Part shown: piece after piece, positions 52,694-61,500 of the stretch
Numbering within the stretch: the stretch's first letter is position 1
How the letters are laid out: the number at the start of each line of letters is the position of its first letter
DNA from: Brevibacillus_H ginsengisoli
Lineage (GTDB): Bacteria > Bacillota > Bacilli > Brevibacillales > Brevibacillaceae
Length of the DNA stretch: 64,000 bases
Direction: 5' to 3'
Assembly: GCF_050113715.1 (NCBI RefSeq)
Contig: NZ_JBNJQR010000004.1
Coordinates: 62,001-126,000 of the forward strand
Notes under the pieces: generated by a model
The model's input: the letters and a program-made list of their open reading frames with translations, nothing else
Told to the model about the DNA's origin: nothing
The model's database searches: none
Made by a program: the position numbers and the translations under genes

Positions 52694-55624
52694 CTAGAAA
52701 GAACCGCTAATTGCTTTTGTACCATCTACATCATTTGGAGCAGCTGCGGTATCTTTAATTGTATTGGATGGTGTAATTACATCGGTAAGCACAACAGTTG
52801 GTGCGCTGGTGCCAGCAGACAAAGTAATTACTAACTGTTTACCATCAGCACTCCAAGTTGCAGAACCAATAGCACCTGCACCATCTTTCCAGCTGTGTGC
52901 ACCCAAGCTCAATACCGAATCGATATTCGTTGCATCAATATCTGGTTTATTTGTTGCTTCAGAGAATGTAAGAGTTACGAAGTCTCCAGCTTCAACAGTC
53001 CCCACAACACCACCGGTTTTATTAGCTGCAACTGCGCTAACGATTACAGGTGAAGCAGTATCTGCTGCGGTTACTTGTTTTACTGCACCGATTCCGCTAT
53101 TACCATTCAAGTCATCTACATTACCAATCAGGGTAACAACAGGTTTTGCATCGGTATCAGAAACACCATTTTCTTGAATTGTAAGTGTAACTTTATCACC
53201 TGAAACAGATTTAACACCTTTAACTACATAACCATCAACAGCAAAATCAGTCGCTTGAATCGAATCTGCTTTAACGCTCTCATCAAACGTAACAGTCAGA
53301 GTGTCTAATTGACCGTTGAGGTTAGAATCAGCTGCTACAACCGATTTGAGAGAAGCACTGATTCCATCATTTACATCTCCAGAAGAGACTACGATAGGTG
53401 TGCTAGCTACACCAAACATGTTAGTGAATGCACCTGCTCCAAAGTTGACAGAAGTAAATCCAGTCAAGTCAGAAGCAACATTTGTGTTGATACCTGTACC
53501 AAGTCCGTTTTTAGTAACAACAGTTACGGTTGCGGTGCCATTTGGATTGTTTACATATGTTACATCTTGAGCAGTTGCAGCAGCGGAAAGGCCACCAGCA
53601 TTAATTTTAAACTGAGTTGCATCAACTGCTTTTACCTGTTGTTTAAGTGTGATTTGGAATTTGTTGTTTGCAACAAAAGTAACATCGGAAATGTCATTAT
53701 CTGTAATAGAACTGTCAGTGGAAGCACCGATTACTACTGGAGCACTAGCAAATCCACCGACTTTGTTTCCAATCGCATCATGCATTTCACCGTTTACAAC
53801 AATTTTCTTAGAAACCAGTACAGTACCAATCGGGAAAGTAATATCTACTGCTTTGGAGCCAGAAGCAGCAACTACAGTTCCAGCAGGAAGTGCTTTATCG
53901 TCAAAGAGATAGTAAGCTTTGTTAACTAGGTCAGAGCTGTTCATATCTTTTGTAAATGTTACATGAACAGTAGTTCCAGTTGTAACATAGGCACTAGCCA
54001 GTTTAGGAGCCTCTGTATCAGCAACAACAAATTGTTTTGTTACAGGATCCATTGTATTTTTAACAACAGCCTGGTCTTTAACGTTTTTCACTTCAAGAGA
54101 GTAGTTACCTGCTTTCAAAGATCCAACAGGAAGCTCAACTTTCGAACCATTAACGACTGGAACTCCGATAGTAACAACTTGATTTAAGCTATTACGCAAT
54201 ACGTAGTTAGTAACTGTACCACCGGTTACTGTATCTACTTTTTCCGAGAAGTTTACAACTACTTTACCAGTTGTACTGTCGAAGTTAATAGTTGATACTT
54301 CTGGTTTAACAAGGTCTACAGTAGTAGTGATATCAAGTGTTGCAGATTGAAGCACGTTGCCAAATGCATCTTTAATTTTTGCTGTATCAGCAGTATTTGC
54401 AGTGTAGCTGATATAAAGCTTAGTCGTTCCAGGAGGGAACGGGTTAGCACCAAAGTCCACTTTATACTCTGAATCGGATACTTTAGTAACACTTGCGCTG
54501 CTACCAGCTACTTGATTCAAACCAGGATAAGTATGAGAGAACAGAGTAGTACCGGATTGCAGGTTGACTACGTTGCGGTCGAACTTCAAAGTAACGCTGT
54601 TTCCTGTAGCTTCTTTAACAGAAACAACTGGAGCATTTGCTGTTACTTCATATTTCAATACTTTATCTTGTTTGAGTACAGGTAGATCAGCATAATCAGC
54701 TCCACCTTCAATCGTTACTTTATTATCACCAACATTTAAAGCTGCAGCATTTACAGTGGCATAAGTGCCATCTTGAGACAACAAAGTAACGTTACTTACA
54801 GCACCATCGTTAACTTTTACAGTAGGAGCAGTTTTCAACGGCTCGCTAAATTTAATAACGAATTGGTTAGGTGCAGAAGTTTTCAACTCAGTAACTGTAG
54901 GTGTAGTTACATCAATTGCGGTAACAGTTTGTGAGAAGTTCTTAATTTCTTGACCAGCGTCAGTTTTTACACCGTTTACTCCAATTGTCAGAGCAGAATT
55001 TTGAACTACACCACCAAGGGTGATAGTTGCCGATTTATTATCATCAGCTAATGCAACAGTATATTTACCAGCACCACTTGGAAGGGCAAGATTTTCACCT
55101 GTATAACCAGCAACAACTACAGTCGCAGCGTTTACAGTTGTGGAATCAACTGCTTTGCTAAAGTTTACAGTAACAGTTCTAAGGTTATTAGCACTTACAC
55201 TATCAACTTTCAAATCGCCTGTTGGTGGTGTTACAACATCACCAGGAACGTCTTTGTCAGTTTGTACATCGTAAGTTCCGTTTGGTTTCAAGTCGGAACC
55301 GATTTTAGTGTATGCTTTCGTAGAGAAGTCTGCTTTCTTTTCATCATGCAAAGCAGATCCAAGATCTTTCTTAGCAATCTCATTGAAATTAGCCACTTTA
55401 CCTTTACCATCAACATAAAGCACTTGAGAGAAGTCTGTAATTTTCAATACTTGTCTTACAGCTTGATCCAAGTATGCTTCGTTAGTGAAGTAATCGAGGC
55501 TATACATTTCGTTAACGTTACCGCCGATATAGATACCAGCAGATGGCATAGCAAAAGCAGAAGCTGCCATGCTACTTACCAATGCAGTGGAAAGTACGGA
55601 AAGTACTAACTTCTTGTTTTTCAC
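52694..55624 (-). CDS. Outer wall protein-type S-layer protein
   Basis: This resembles the outer wall protein (OWP) of Brevibacillus brevis, which forms the outermost S-layer. The 976-residue protein has a signal peptide (MKNKKLVLSVLSTALVSSMA, cleaved after AFA), an N-terminal segment GIYIGGNVNEMYSLDYFT matching OWP, and then a series of bacterial Ig-like / SbsA-type domains (VDSVSANNLRTVTVNFSKAV; repeated T-V-x-F-x-x-x-V patterns). It has no SLH domains of its own, as is true of OWP, which attaches to the inner layer. The start is GTG after GGAGGGG. It is second in the operon after MWP, 158 bases downstream. Confidence 0.9.
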   Translation of the reverse strand: MKNKKLVLSVLSTALVSSMAASAFAMPSAGIYIGGNVNEMYSLDYFTNEAYLDQAVRQVLKITDFSQVLYVDGKGKVANFNEIAKKDLGSALHDEKKADFSTKAYTKIGSDLKPNGTYDVQTDKDVPGDVVTPPTGDLKVDSVSANNLRTVTVNFSKAVDSTTVNAATVVVAGYTGENLALPSGAGKYTVALADDNKSATITLGGVVQNSALTIGVNGVKTDAGQEIKNFSQTVTAIDVTTPTVTELKTSAPNQFVIKFSEPLKTAPTVKVNDGAVSNVTLLSQDGTYATVNAAALNVGDNKVTIEGGADYADLPVLKQDKVLKYEVTANAPVVSVKEATGNSVTLKFDRNVVNLQSGTTLFSHTYPGLNQVAGSSASVTKVSDSEYKVDFGANPFPPGTTKLYISYTANTADTAKIKDAFGNVLQSATLDITTTVDLVKPEVSTINFDSTTGKVVVNFSEKVDTVTGGTVTNYVLRNSLNQVVTIGVPVVNGSKVELPVGSLKAGNYSLEVKNVKDQAVVKNTMDPVTKQFVVADTEAPKLASAYVTTGTTVHVTFTKDMNSSDLVNKAYYLFDDKALPAGTVVAASGSKAVDITFPIGTVLVSKKIVVNGEMHDAIGNKVGGFASAPVVIGASTDSSITDNDISDVTFVANNKFQITLKQQVKAVDATQFKINAGGLSAAATAQDVTYVNNPNGTATVTVVTKNGLGTGINTNVASDLTGFTSVNFGAGAFTNMFGVASTPIVVSSGDVNDGISASLKSVVAADSNLNGQLDTLTVTFDESVKADSIQATDFAVDGYVVKGVKSVSGDKVTLTIQENGVSDTDAKPVVTLIGNVDDLNGNSGIGAVKQVTAADTASPVIVSAVAANKTGGVVGTVEAGDFVTLTFSEATNKPDIDATNIDSVLSLGAHSWKDGAGAIGSATWSADGKQLVITLSAGTSAPTVVLTDVITPSNTIKDTAAAPNDVDGTKAISGSF

Positions 55625-55697
55625 TTACTACCCCTCCAGAACTTAGATAGGATTCTATTTTTTGTATGGTTATAACTATGCTCGGTCTTATTATGTA

Positions 55698-55729
55698 AGG
55701 GAACCAGAGAGACAAGCTCTCTGATCCCT
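55698..55729 (-). other. Intercistronic hairpin between MWP and OWP genes
   Basis: AGGGAACCAGAGAG (55698-55711) pairs with CTCTCTGATCCCT (55717-55729) with one mismatch. It has no T-run, so it is more likely an mRNA stabiliser or attenuator setting the ratio of the two wall proteins than a terminator. Confidence 0.6.
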
Positions 55730-55782
55730 CGATAAGAATCCCAAGCCAATTAATTAAATTACCCAGAAGAGAGTGAATCTAA

Positions 55783-58700
55783 TTATTTTGCAGGTGTAAT
55801 GTTAACTGTTTTAGCATCCAATTCTTCATCGTTAACAGTTGCAGTTACTTTTGCAGTTTTAAGACCAGCTTTTTCACGGATTGTCACTTCGAAAGCACCA
55901 GTGGAATCAACGTCTACATCTTGATCAGTTCCGCCAATTGTAACAACTACAGAAGCTGTAGCGTTCTTAGGCAGGTTTTTCAAAGTACCTTTGATGGTGT
56001 AGTCGGAGATGAATCCAGGAACAAGAGCTTTCTCGGAACCACTACCAGATACAGTTACATCAGGTCCTGGATGCTCTCCTGTATCTTTTGTTGTCAAGAA
56101 TCCGGACATATCCAATTGCATGTCTTTTACGAAGTCTTGATCAGTTACAATGATAGCGTAGTCTACTGCAGTACCGTCGTCATCTGTGTCGATGAGAACT
56201 GCATAATCGCCTTCGCTGAGTTCAGATACTTTCTCAGGTGCTTGATCATTGTAGTATACAGTGTTGGAAGTTGTGTAGTAATAGCGTTTTTTGCCATCTG
56301 CATCTTTGTAAGTGATCTTGTTACCATCGACTGCATCAACGCGGATTGGATCAGCATAGTTGATGTCTTTGGAATTAATGTTATCGGTGTCAACACGCAC
56401 TAGATCTACATCGTCAGAGTTACCTTCAGTTTTCACTACACGGTAAGAGTTCTTCACTACCAACTCGTTGTCGGTGTTCAATTCATAACGAATTGCGTCA
56501 AAACGACCGAACTCACCATCAACAGTACCATCGAGTTTGTATTTTTGAACAGAACCGTCTTTAGTCAATACGTTGATGAAGTCATCGTTGCTGTTGTGAG
56601 AGAAGCTCACTACGATACCATACTCACCAGTAGAAGCGACAGACTTGTCACCATCAAGAACGTACATGTAGTCTGCTTCGCCGTCTTTCTCGTGAACCAA
56701 TACATGGTAGTCGTCTTTAGCGATGTTTTTGAACTTAGCTGTTTTAACATCTTTCCACTCGTGGCGGCCATTTGTAGAAGGGTTAGAAGTCAAGTCAAAT
56801 ACTACCGCATCATCTTTAACTTTGAGAGATTCGCCGTTGTAGTTGATGAGGTTGTCATCTTCGTCAGCGGCTCTATTCCACTTATCTTTTGCAATATCGG
56901 TCAGTTCGTCGTTAATCAATTTAACTTCTTTAACTTTACCAGCAGAGTCTAATTGGTAACGAACGATAACTGGTTGATCTTTATCCACTTTGAATGCAGC
57001 TTTGATTTCTTCAGGAGTTGCATCTTTACCGGATTTTGTCAAACCTTTGAAGTATTTAGAATCAGTTACTTCAAGATTAGCTTTAGCGTTTTTCTCGTTG
57101 TATACAGTCAAGCTGTATACATCTTTCAACTCATCGTAGTATACGTCTTTAGTAACTACACCTGTAATTGCACGCTCTTTAATTGGAGTTGTAGTTTCGA
57201 TGTGACGAACGCGTCCAGTTGAATCGAGGTACAATTTAACGTTAAGACCTTCAAGATCTAAGAACTTGTCAGCTTCGTTGTTGCCCCAAGTTTCGATTGT
57301 TTTGTTCTTGTCATCGGAGAAGGAAGCGTTACGGATACGGTATTTCTTATCGCCGATTTTCAAGAAGTTGTTGTTAGCTTTGTTGGTAGAACGATATTCA
57401 ACGTCGTCTACTTTACCTTCTACTACTGTGCTGTTCGCAACGATGATTTTACGGTCTTTGTCGCCGTTAGAGTAGTATACAGAGTAAACATCCATATCTT
57501 TCAAGTCAGCCAATTTAGCTGGTTTACCGTTACGGATAACGAGGAAGTCTTTACCTTCATCTTTGTTTTTCAGATCAAGGTCTTTACCATCAAGAGTAGA
57601 GATTTTTTTCTTATCAACATCTACTTTTTTGGCAACTTCAGAACCGAATTTGAATTTAGAATCTTTGTCAGCAGTGATATCGTCAACTACGGACATGTAT
57701 TGGATCTCACCGTTGTTGTTAAGAACTACTTTAGTGGAGTATGCATCAACGTTATCGTAGTCAATTGCGATATCTTTGAAAGCATCGTCCCAATGTTTGT
57801 CGTAATTCTTGTAGTTGTAAGTAATTTTGAAGTCGTCAGCGAATCTGTATGTTTTACCATTAGCCATTTTCACTTCGAACTTGTCAAGTTTAGGGTTTTT
57901 AGTTTTGTCATCAGACCAGAACTTGTCGTTCTTGATAACTACGTTGTCGTAGTAGAAAGTATCCAATTTGTCATTGATTACTTCTTCATCGTCGGATTGT
58001 TCCATCCAAACGATAGTATCATTACGATCGTCTTTTACCCAAACTTGTACGTGTTCACCAGCGAAGTCGTTAGGGTTGATGCCGTCAGCCACTTTAAGAG
58101 TTTTTCCGCTAAGAGCTGAACCGGATTGTTTTGCGAAAGCTACTTCGTTCGATTTGATATTTCCAAGAGCAGTAACTGGTACGTTGCTTACAAATGGAAG
58201 TACGTTATCTTTAGTTTTGTTGTTAGCCCAATCCATGTCATAAACACTAACATTGAGGTATTCAGTCAAAAGAGTTTTGTCTGTTTGAACTGTATACTTA
58301 GTGTCGTTACCGTATTGTTCAGCTTTCAACAAATCAATGGTCAAAGAGTTGTCGAGCATCATGAAGATGTCGCCACGAGTAGCTGGTTTGTTAGGATCAA
58401 CTTTAACGCCTTTAGAAATTCCAAGCTCAGCAGCTTTGGAGATGTAGTTGTTTGGCCATGTACCTTTAAGAGCTCCATTTACATCATAACCAAGTGCACG
58501 AACCAGCATTGCTACTGCTTCAGCATATGTTACATTGTTGCTTGGTCCGAATGTGTTGTTAGGGTAACCTTTGATCAATTCTTGACCAGCAGCTACGTTA
58601 ACCCAACCAGAGAACCAGTCAGCAGTTTTAACGTCAGCAAAACGCTGTACGTTTTGTGCGAGAGGCACACCAGATGCCAAACCACGAGCACGAACTACCA

Positions 58701-58917
58701 ATGTAGCGAATTGGGAACGAGTGATGTTAGATCCGATCGCCATATCGCCGTTACCCATACCTTCTACCAAACCAAGAGCAGAAAGACGTTTAACTACTTT
58801 ATCAAGAGCTGGATCGATTTGTGGAGCTGTAGTTGTTGCTGTTTCAGCACCTACTACCATAGGAGCTACTGTCAATGCAAGTGCACTTGCTAATACGCTG
58901 TTAACAACCTTTTTCAT
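55783..58917 (-). CDS. Middle wall protein-type S-layer protein with SLH domains, dual translation start
   Basis: This matches the middle wall protein (MWP/HWP) of Brevibacillus. From ATG 58917 it has 1044 residues. The signal peptide is MKKVVNSVLASALALTVAPM, cleaved after VGA. Three SLH domains lie at about 40-80, 92-140 and 150-195 (ITRSQFATLVVRARGL; VTYAEAVAMLVRALGY; ATRGDIFMMLDN) and anchor it to pyruvylated wall polymer. The long Lys/Asp-rich remainder (to a C-terminal Ig-like domain) forms the lattice. An upstream in-frame TTG at 59010 with AAGGGAGGTGA would add 31 residues; B. brevis 47 is known to use both sites. The second start follows GAGGAGGAG. It is the first gene of the wall-protein operon, under several promoters. 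Confidence 0.93.
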   Translation of the reverse strand: MKKVVNSVLASALALTVAPMVVGAETATTTAPQIDPALDKVVKRLSALGLVEGMGNGDMAIGSNITRSQFATLVVRARGLASGVPLAQNVQRFADVKTADWFSGWVNVAAGQELIKGYPNNTFGPSNNVTYAEAVAMLVRALGYDVNGALKGTWPNNYISKAAELGISKGVKVDPNKPATRGDIFMMLDNSLTIDLLKAEQYGNDTKYTVQTDKTLLTEYLNVSVYDMDWANNKTKDNVLPFVSNVPVTALGNIKSNEVAFAKQSGSALSGKTLKVADGINPNDFAGEHVQVWVKDDRNDTIVWMEQSDDEEVINDKLDTFYYDNVVIKNDKFWSDDKTKNPKLDKFEVKMANGKTYRFADDFKITYNYKNYDKHWDDAFKDIAIDYDNVDAYSTKVVLNNNGEIQYMSVVDDITADKDSKFKFGSEVAKKVDVDKKKISTLDGKDLDLKNKDEGKDFLVIRNGKPAKLADLKDMDVYSVYYSNGDKDRKIIVANSTVVEGKVDDVEYRSTNKANNNFLKIGDKKYRIRNASFSDDKNKTIETWGNNEADKFLDLEGLNVKLYLDSTGRVRHIETTTPIKERAITGVVTKDVYYDELKDVYSLTVYNEKNAKANLEVTDSKYFKGLTKSGKDATPEEIKAAFKVDKDQPVIVRYQLDSAGKVKEVKLINDELTDIAKDKWNRAADEDDNLINYNGESLKVKDDAVVFDLTSNPSTNGRHEWKDVKTAKFKNIAKDDYHVLVHEKDGEADYMYVLDGDKSVASTGEYGIVVSFSHNSNDDFINVLTKDGSVQKYKLDGTVDGEFGRFDAIRYELNTDNELVVKNSYRVVKTEGNSDDVDLVRVDTDNINSKDINYADPIRVDAVDGNKITYKDADGKKRYYYTTSNTVYYNDQAPEKVSELSEGDYAVLIDTDDDGTAVDYAIIVTDQDFVKDMQLDMSGFLTTKDTGEHPGPDVTVSGSGSEKALVPGFISDYTIKGTLKNLPKNATASVVVTIGGTDQDVDVDSTGAFEVTIREKAGLKTAKVTATVNDEELDAKTVNITPAK

Positions 58918-58988
58918 AACCTTAGGTTCTCCTCCTCTAGTATAACTTAATTGATCTTGGGGAAAATTATTTTTAGATGTATTTTTCT

Positions 58989-59010
58989 TTTTAAAGCCCG
59001 AATCCTGCAA
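58989..59010 (-). promoter_or_regulatory. Upstream in-frame start of the MWP gene
   Basis: TTG 59010 is preceded by AAGGGAGGTGA, a near-perfect Shine-Dalgarno. It is in frame with, and 31 codons before, the ATG at 58917. The known Brevibacillus MWP genes show the same arrangement. Confidence 0.75.
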
Positions 59011-59103
59011 GCGCGTTTCACCTCCCTTCGCAGGCTCACGGTTCTACATGTTTTGAGCAATTATTTCTACTAATACGTTATGTGTGTAAAATGCACAATC
59101 ACT

Positions 59104-59132
59104 AGTGTACCATAGATTGCAAACTTCGTGAA
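59104..59132 (-). promoter_or_regulatory. S-layer operon promoter, proximal
   Basis: TTCACG (59132-59127) and TACACT (59109-59104) are 17 bases apart on the minus strand. Confidence 0.55.
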
Positions 59133-59167
59133 TGAATTTTTACACCATTCCCCGGTTTTGTTGTGAC

Positions 59168-59194
59168 ATTCTATTAAACGCTTCATTCCGTCAA
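59168..59194 (-). promoter_or_regulatory. S-layer operon promoter, middle
   Basis: TTGACG (59194-59189) and TAGAAT (59173-59168) match both consensus boxes well, but the 15-base spacer is short. Confidence 0.4.
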
Positions 59195-59235
59195 AAGTTG
59201 CGGTGCCTAGAAAAAATTTTTTAAAAAATTTTTCC

Positions 59236-59276
59236 AAGAGTCGCATTCGTTGATATGATGCGCTTTTACGGCTCTT
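59236..59276 (-). terminator. Probable terminator of the TolC-family gene
   Basis: On the minus strand AAGAG...GCGCAT pairs with ATGCG.CTCTT and is followed by GGAAAAATTTTTT. The stem is interrupted, so it may be leaky. Confidence 0.45.
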
Positions 59277-59283
59277 AAATCGT

Positions 59284-59312
59284 ATTATAGAGTTAGGCTA
59301 CAGATAAGTCAT
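59284..59312 (-). promoter_or_regulatory. S-layer operon promoter, distal
   Basis: ATGACT (59312-59307) and a perfect TATAAT (59289-59284) are 17 bases apart on the minus strand. It is upstream of the TolC-gene terminator-like hairpin. Tandem promoters are known for the B. brevis wall-protein operon. Confidence 0.5.
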
Positions 59313-59333
59313 CGACAATCTTTTTCCAGTTGT

Positions 59334-60530
59334 CTAATTACCTAGAGCATTGTCGAATTTGATAGCCGCTAGATTGTAATTATGAAGGGCTTGCTGGTAC
59401 TGATTCTCTTGAGTGGAGAGGTCTTCCTCTGCTGTAATTACTTCCAGTGCCGTCGCCAACCCATTCTCGTAGCGAAGATTTGTCAAACGATAGTTTTCGG
59501 TTGCCGCTTCTTTCGCCTTGCGGTAAGCCTCTATAGATGTTTTGGCAGCTTGCTGACTGTAGTAGGCTTGCGCTACCTCTACTTCAATCCCCTTTTTTTC
59601 GTCTTCCAAAGAGATTTTGGCTTTTTCCACACTGTTCACAGCCATTTCACCTTGATATGTTGCAATCGAGAGATATTTTTTAATCATCTCCACGTTAAGA
59701 TCTGCGATTTTAATTTCTTCTTCTCTTTGCACAATCTCAGGGCGCTGTTTCAAAGCTGTATCAACCGCCTGATCCAATGATGGTTGGGAAGACTGAGTTT
59801 GACGATCATCGGTTTTAAGCGTCCACTTACTATTGATATCCACTCCAATGAACTGGTTCAAGAGCATACGATTGACTTCCACAGTGGATTGGGAAACGGC
59901 CAACTGCGCTTGAGCCCTAGCAAGTCCTGCTTCCGCTTGCAACACCTCGGTTTTAGCGCGCGTACCCACTTTAAAAGCGGATTGCGCCACTTTCAATTGT
60001 GTTTCGGCGCGTTTCAGGCTTTGCTGTTTGAGTTCCAAATCATTCTGTGCGTTCAATAGATCATAGTAAGCTTTCTCGGCCCCAAGCTTCACTCCGCTTT
60101 CAGTGGTTTTCAGGAAGAGCTGATTTACCTTTTTAGCAGAGTCGGCTTTGGCGCTGTTAACATACTTGGTGGTCGCCAGGTCCAGATTATCGATATAATC
60201 CGATGAAATATCTTTTACTTTCGCATAAACCAATCGAGAATTAAGATCGGCGGAGTTGATATCAATACGCAGTGAGCGAATACTGGAGTTTGTTTTAAGT
60301 GCTTGCTCAACTGCCTGGGACATTGTTAACTCCTGCGCTACAGAATTTGACGCAGTTGAACTTGGTTTTGTTACACTGGAATTTACTGGTTTCGCCGCAT
60401 CCGCTACTGTTGCAGTTTTTGCTGGTTGAGGTTGAGTGGCAGAAGCCGCCCAGGCAGCGTTGGAAGAAGCTATTACTGCTGTCGCCAAAGCCAGGGATAG
60501 CATCGCCTTTTTGGAATATGGAAAATTCAT
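59334..60530 (-). CDS. TolC-family (OEP) exported protein
   Basis: In Gram-negative bacteria TolC forms the outer-membrane duct of efflux and type I secretion systems. ATG 60530 follows AAAGGAG; the protein has 398 residues. The signal peptide (MNFPYSKKAMLSLALATAVI, cleaved near AWA) is followed by an Ala/Pro/Thr linker and two long OEP helical repeats (ELTMSQAVEQALKTNSSIRS and LDQAVDTALKQRPEIVQREE), each followed by coiled coils. The length is close to TolC, but the organism has no outer membrane. Similar proteins exist in other S-layered Bacillota; function there is unknown. It lies directly upstream of the S-layer operon in the same direction. Confidence 0.85.
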   Translation of the reverse strand: MNFPYSKKAMLSLALATAVIASSNAAWAASATQPQPAKTATVADAAKPVNSSVTKPSSTASNSVAQELTMSQAVEQALKTNSSIRSLRIDINSADLNSRLVYAKVKDISSDYIDNLDLATTKYVNSAKADSAKKVNQLFLKTTESGVKLGAEKAYYDLLNAQNDLELKQQSLKRAETQLKVAQSAFKVGTRAKTEVLQAEAGLARAQAQLAVSQSTVEVNRMLLNQFIGVDINSKWTLKTDDRQTQSSQPSLDQAVDTALKQRPEIVQREEEIKIADLNVEMIKKYLSIATYQGEMAVNSVEKAKISLEDEKKGIEVEVAQAYYSQQAAKTSIEAYRKAKEAATENYRLTNLRYENGLATALEVITAEEDLSTQENQYQQALHNYNLAAIKFDNALGN

Positions 60531-60762
60531 TACATTCACTCCTTTATATAGAAAAAAGGTTTTTTATCAGGAGAATCTTACCATCCTCACTATAGCATAG
60601 GTTAAATCCGGGTTAAACACTTGTTTATCCTGTGATTGGAATTTTGAACGTTGGATAGCGATTCGCCTTACAGAAGAATTACGTATATTAGACGTTCCGG
60701 ATTTCAGATCTGTTGCATCTTCGGAAAAAACTGGCTATGCTTTGACATGAGGTGATGCTCGG

Positions 60763-61416
60763 ATGCTAGCGCAATATAAGACAGTTGCCGGATATGGTGA
60801 GCGGGAAATTATTATTGAACGCTCCCGATTCATCGGATACGTAAACCGTGCCACGACAGAAGAAGAAGCTGTCGCTTTCATTAACTCCATCAAAAAGAAG
60901 CATTGGGACGCAACCCATAACTGCTCCGCATTCGTAATTGGAGAAAATGATCAAATTCAACGCTCCAGTGACGACGGAGAGCCTAGCGGAACCGCAGGGA
61001 AGCCCATTCTCGAGTGTATAAAAAAAAATGGACTAAAGGATACCGTTTGTGTCGTTACGCGCTATTTTGGCGGGATTAAGCTAGGTGCAGGCGGACTGGT
61101 CCGCGCTTATACCCAAGGGACTGTAGCGGGTTTAAAAGGAGCAGGAATCGTCGCTCATATTCTCCATCAGGATGTGACGATTACGGTAGACTACCACTGG
61201 TGGGGGAAAGTCGAGAATGAGCTTCGCATCGGACATGAGCGTGTCGCTAATACGGTGTATACGGATAAGGTGGCCGTTACCGTGCAAATTTCCAACGGTG
61301 AAGAGGACGCCTTTATCGAGCGTATGACCGATTTGACGAACGGACAAGCCGAGATTGTACGCGGGGAGAAGAAGTATGTAGAGGTGCCGTTTGAGGCGGT
61401 TGGGGATGACGAGTAG
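60763..61416 (+). CDS. yvyE: YigZ/IMPACT-family protein (YvyE)
   Basis: This family is related to eukaryotic IMPACT translation regulators; its role in bacteria is not settled. The 217-residue protein has the N-terminal UPF0029 domain (IIIERSRFIGYVNRATTEEE; DATHNCSAFVIG; SDDGEPSGTAGKPIL; VTRYFGGIKLGAGGLVRAY) and a C-terminal ferredoxin-like domain. ATG 60763 follows GAGGTGATGC. In B. subtilis yvyE is next to degS; here 30 kb of surface-protein genes separate them. Confidence 0.93.
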   Translation: MLAQYKTVAGYGEREIIIERSRFIGYVNRATTEEEAVAFINSIKKKHWDATHNCSAFVIGENDQIQRSSDDGEPSGTAGKPILECIKKNGLKDTVCVVTRYFGGIKLGAGGLVRAYTQGTVAGLKGAGIVAHILHQDVTITVDYHWWGKVENELRIGHERVANTVYTDKVAVTVQISNGEEDAFIERMTDLTNGQAEIVRGEKKYVEVPFEAVGDDE

Positions 61417-61449
61417 AACAGTTTACTTGCATTATGTGTGCATTATGTG

Positions 61450-61492
61450 AAAAAGACTTCCGAGGAGTTTGAGCTCCAAGGAAGTCTTTTTT
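61450..61492. terminator. Bidirectional terminator between yvyE and the SLH protein
   Basis: AAAAAGACTTCC (61450-61461) pairs with GGAAGTCTTTTT (61480-61491), with an inner stem GGAG/CTCC. It serves the two convergent genes. Confidence 0.85.
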
Positions 61493-61500
61493 GGGTAAGA

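Noticed and set aside
53309..53929. Plus-strand frames opposite the OWP gene
   Set aside because: They are shadows created by the biased codon usage of the wall-protein gene; the same holds for frames opposite the MWP gene.
59213..59240. AAAAAATTTTTTAAAAAATTTTT tract as a replication or recombination site
   Set aside because: A simple A/T tract in a promoter region is adequately explained as a curved or UP-like promoter segment; there is no other supporting signal.
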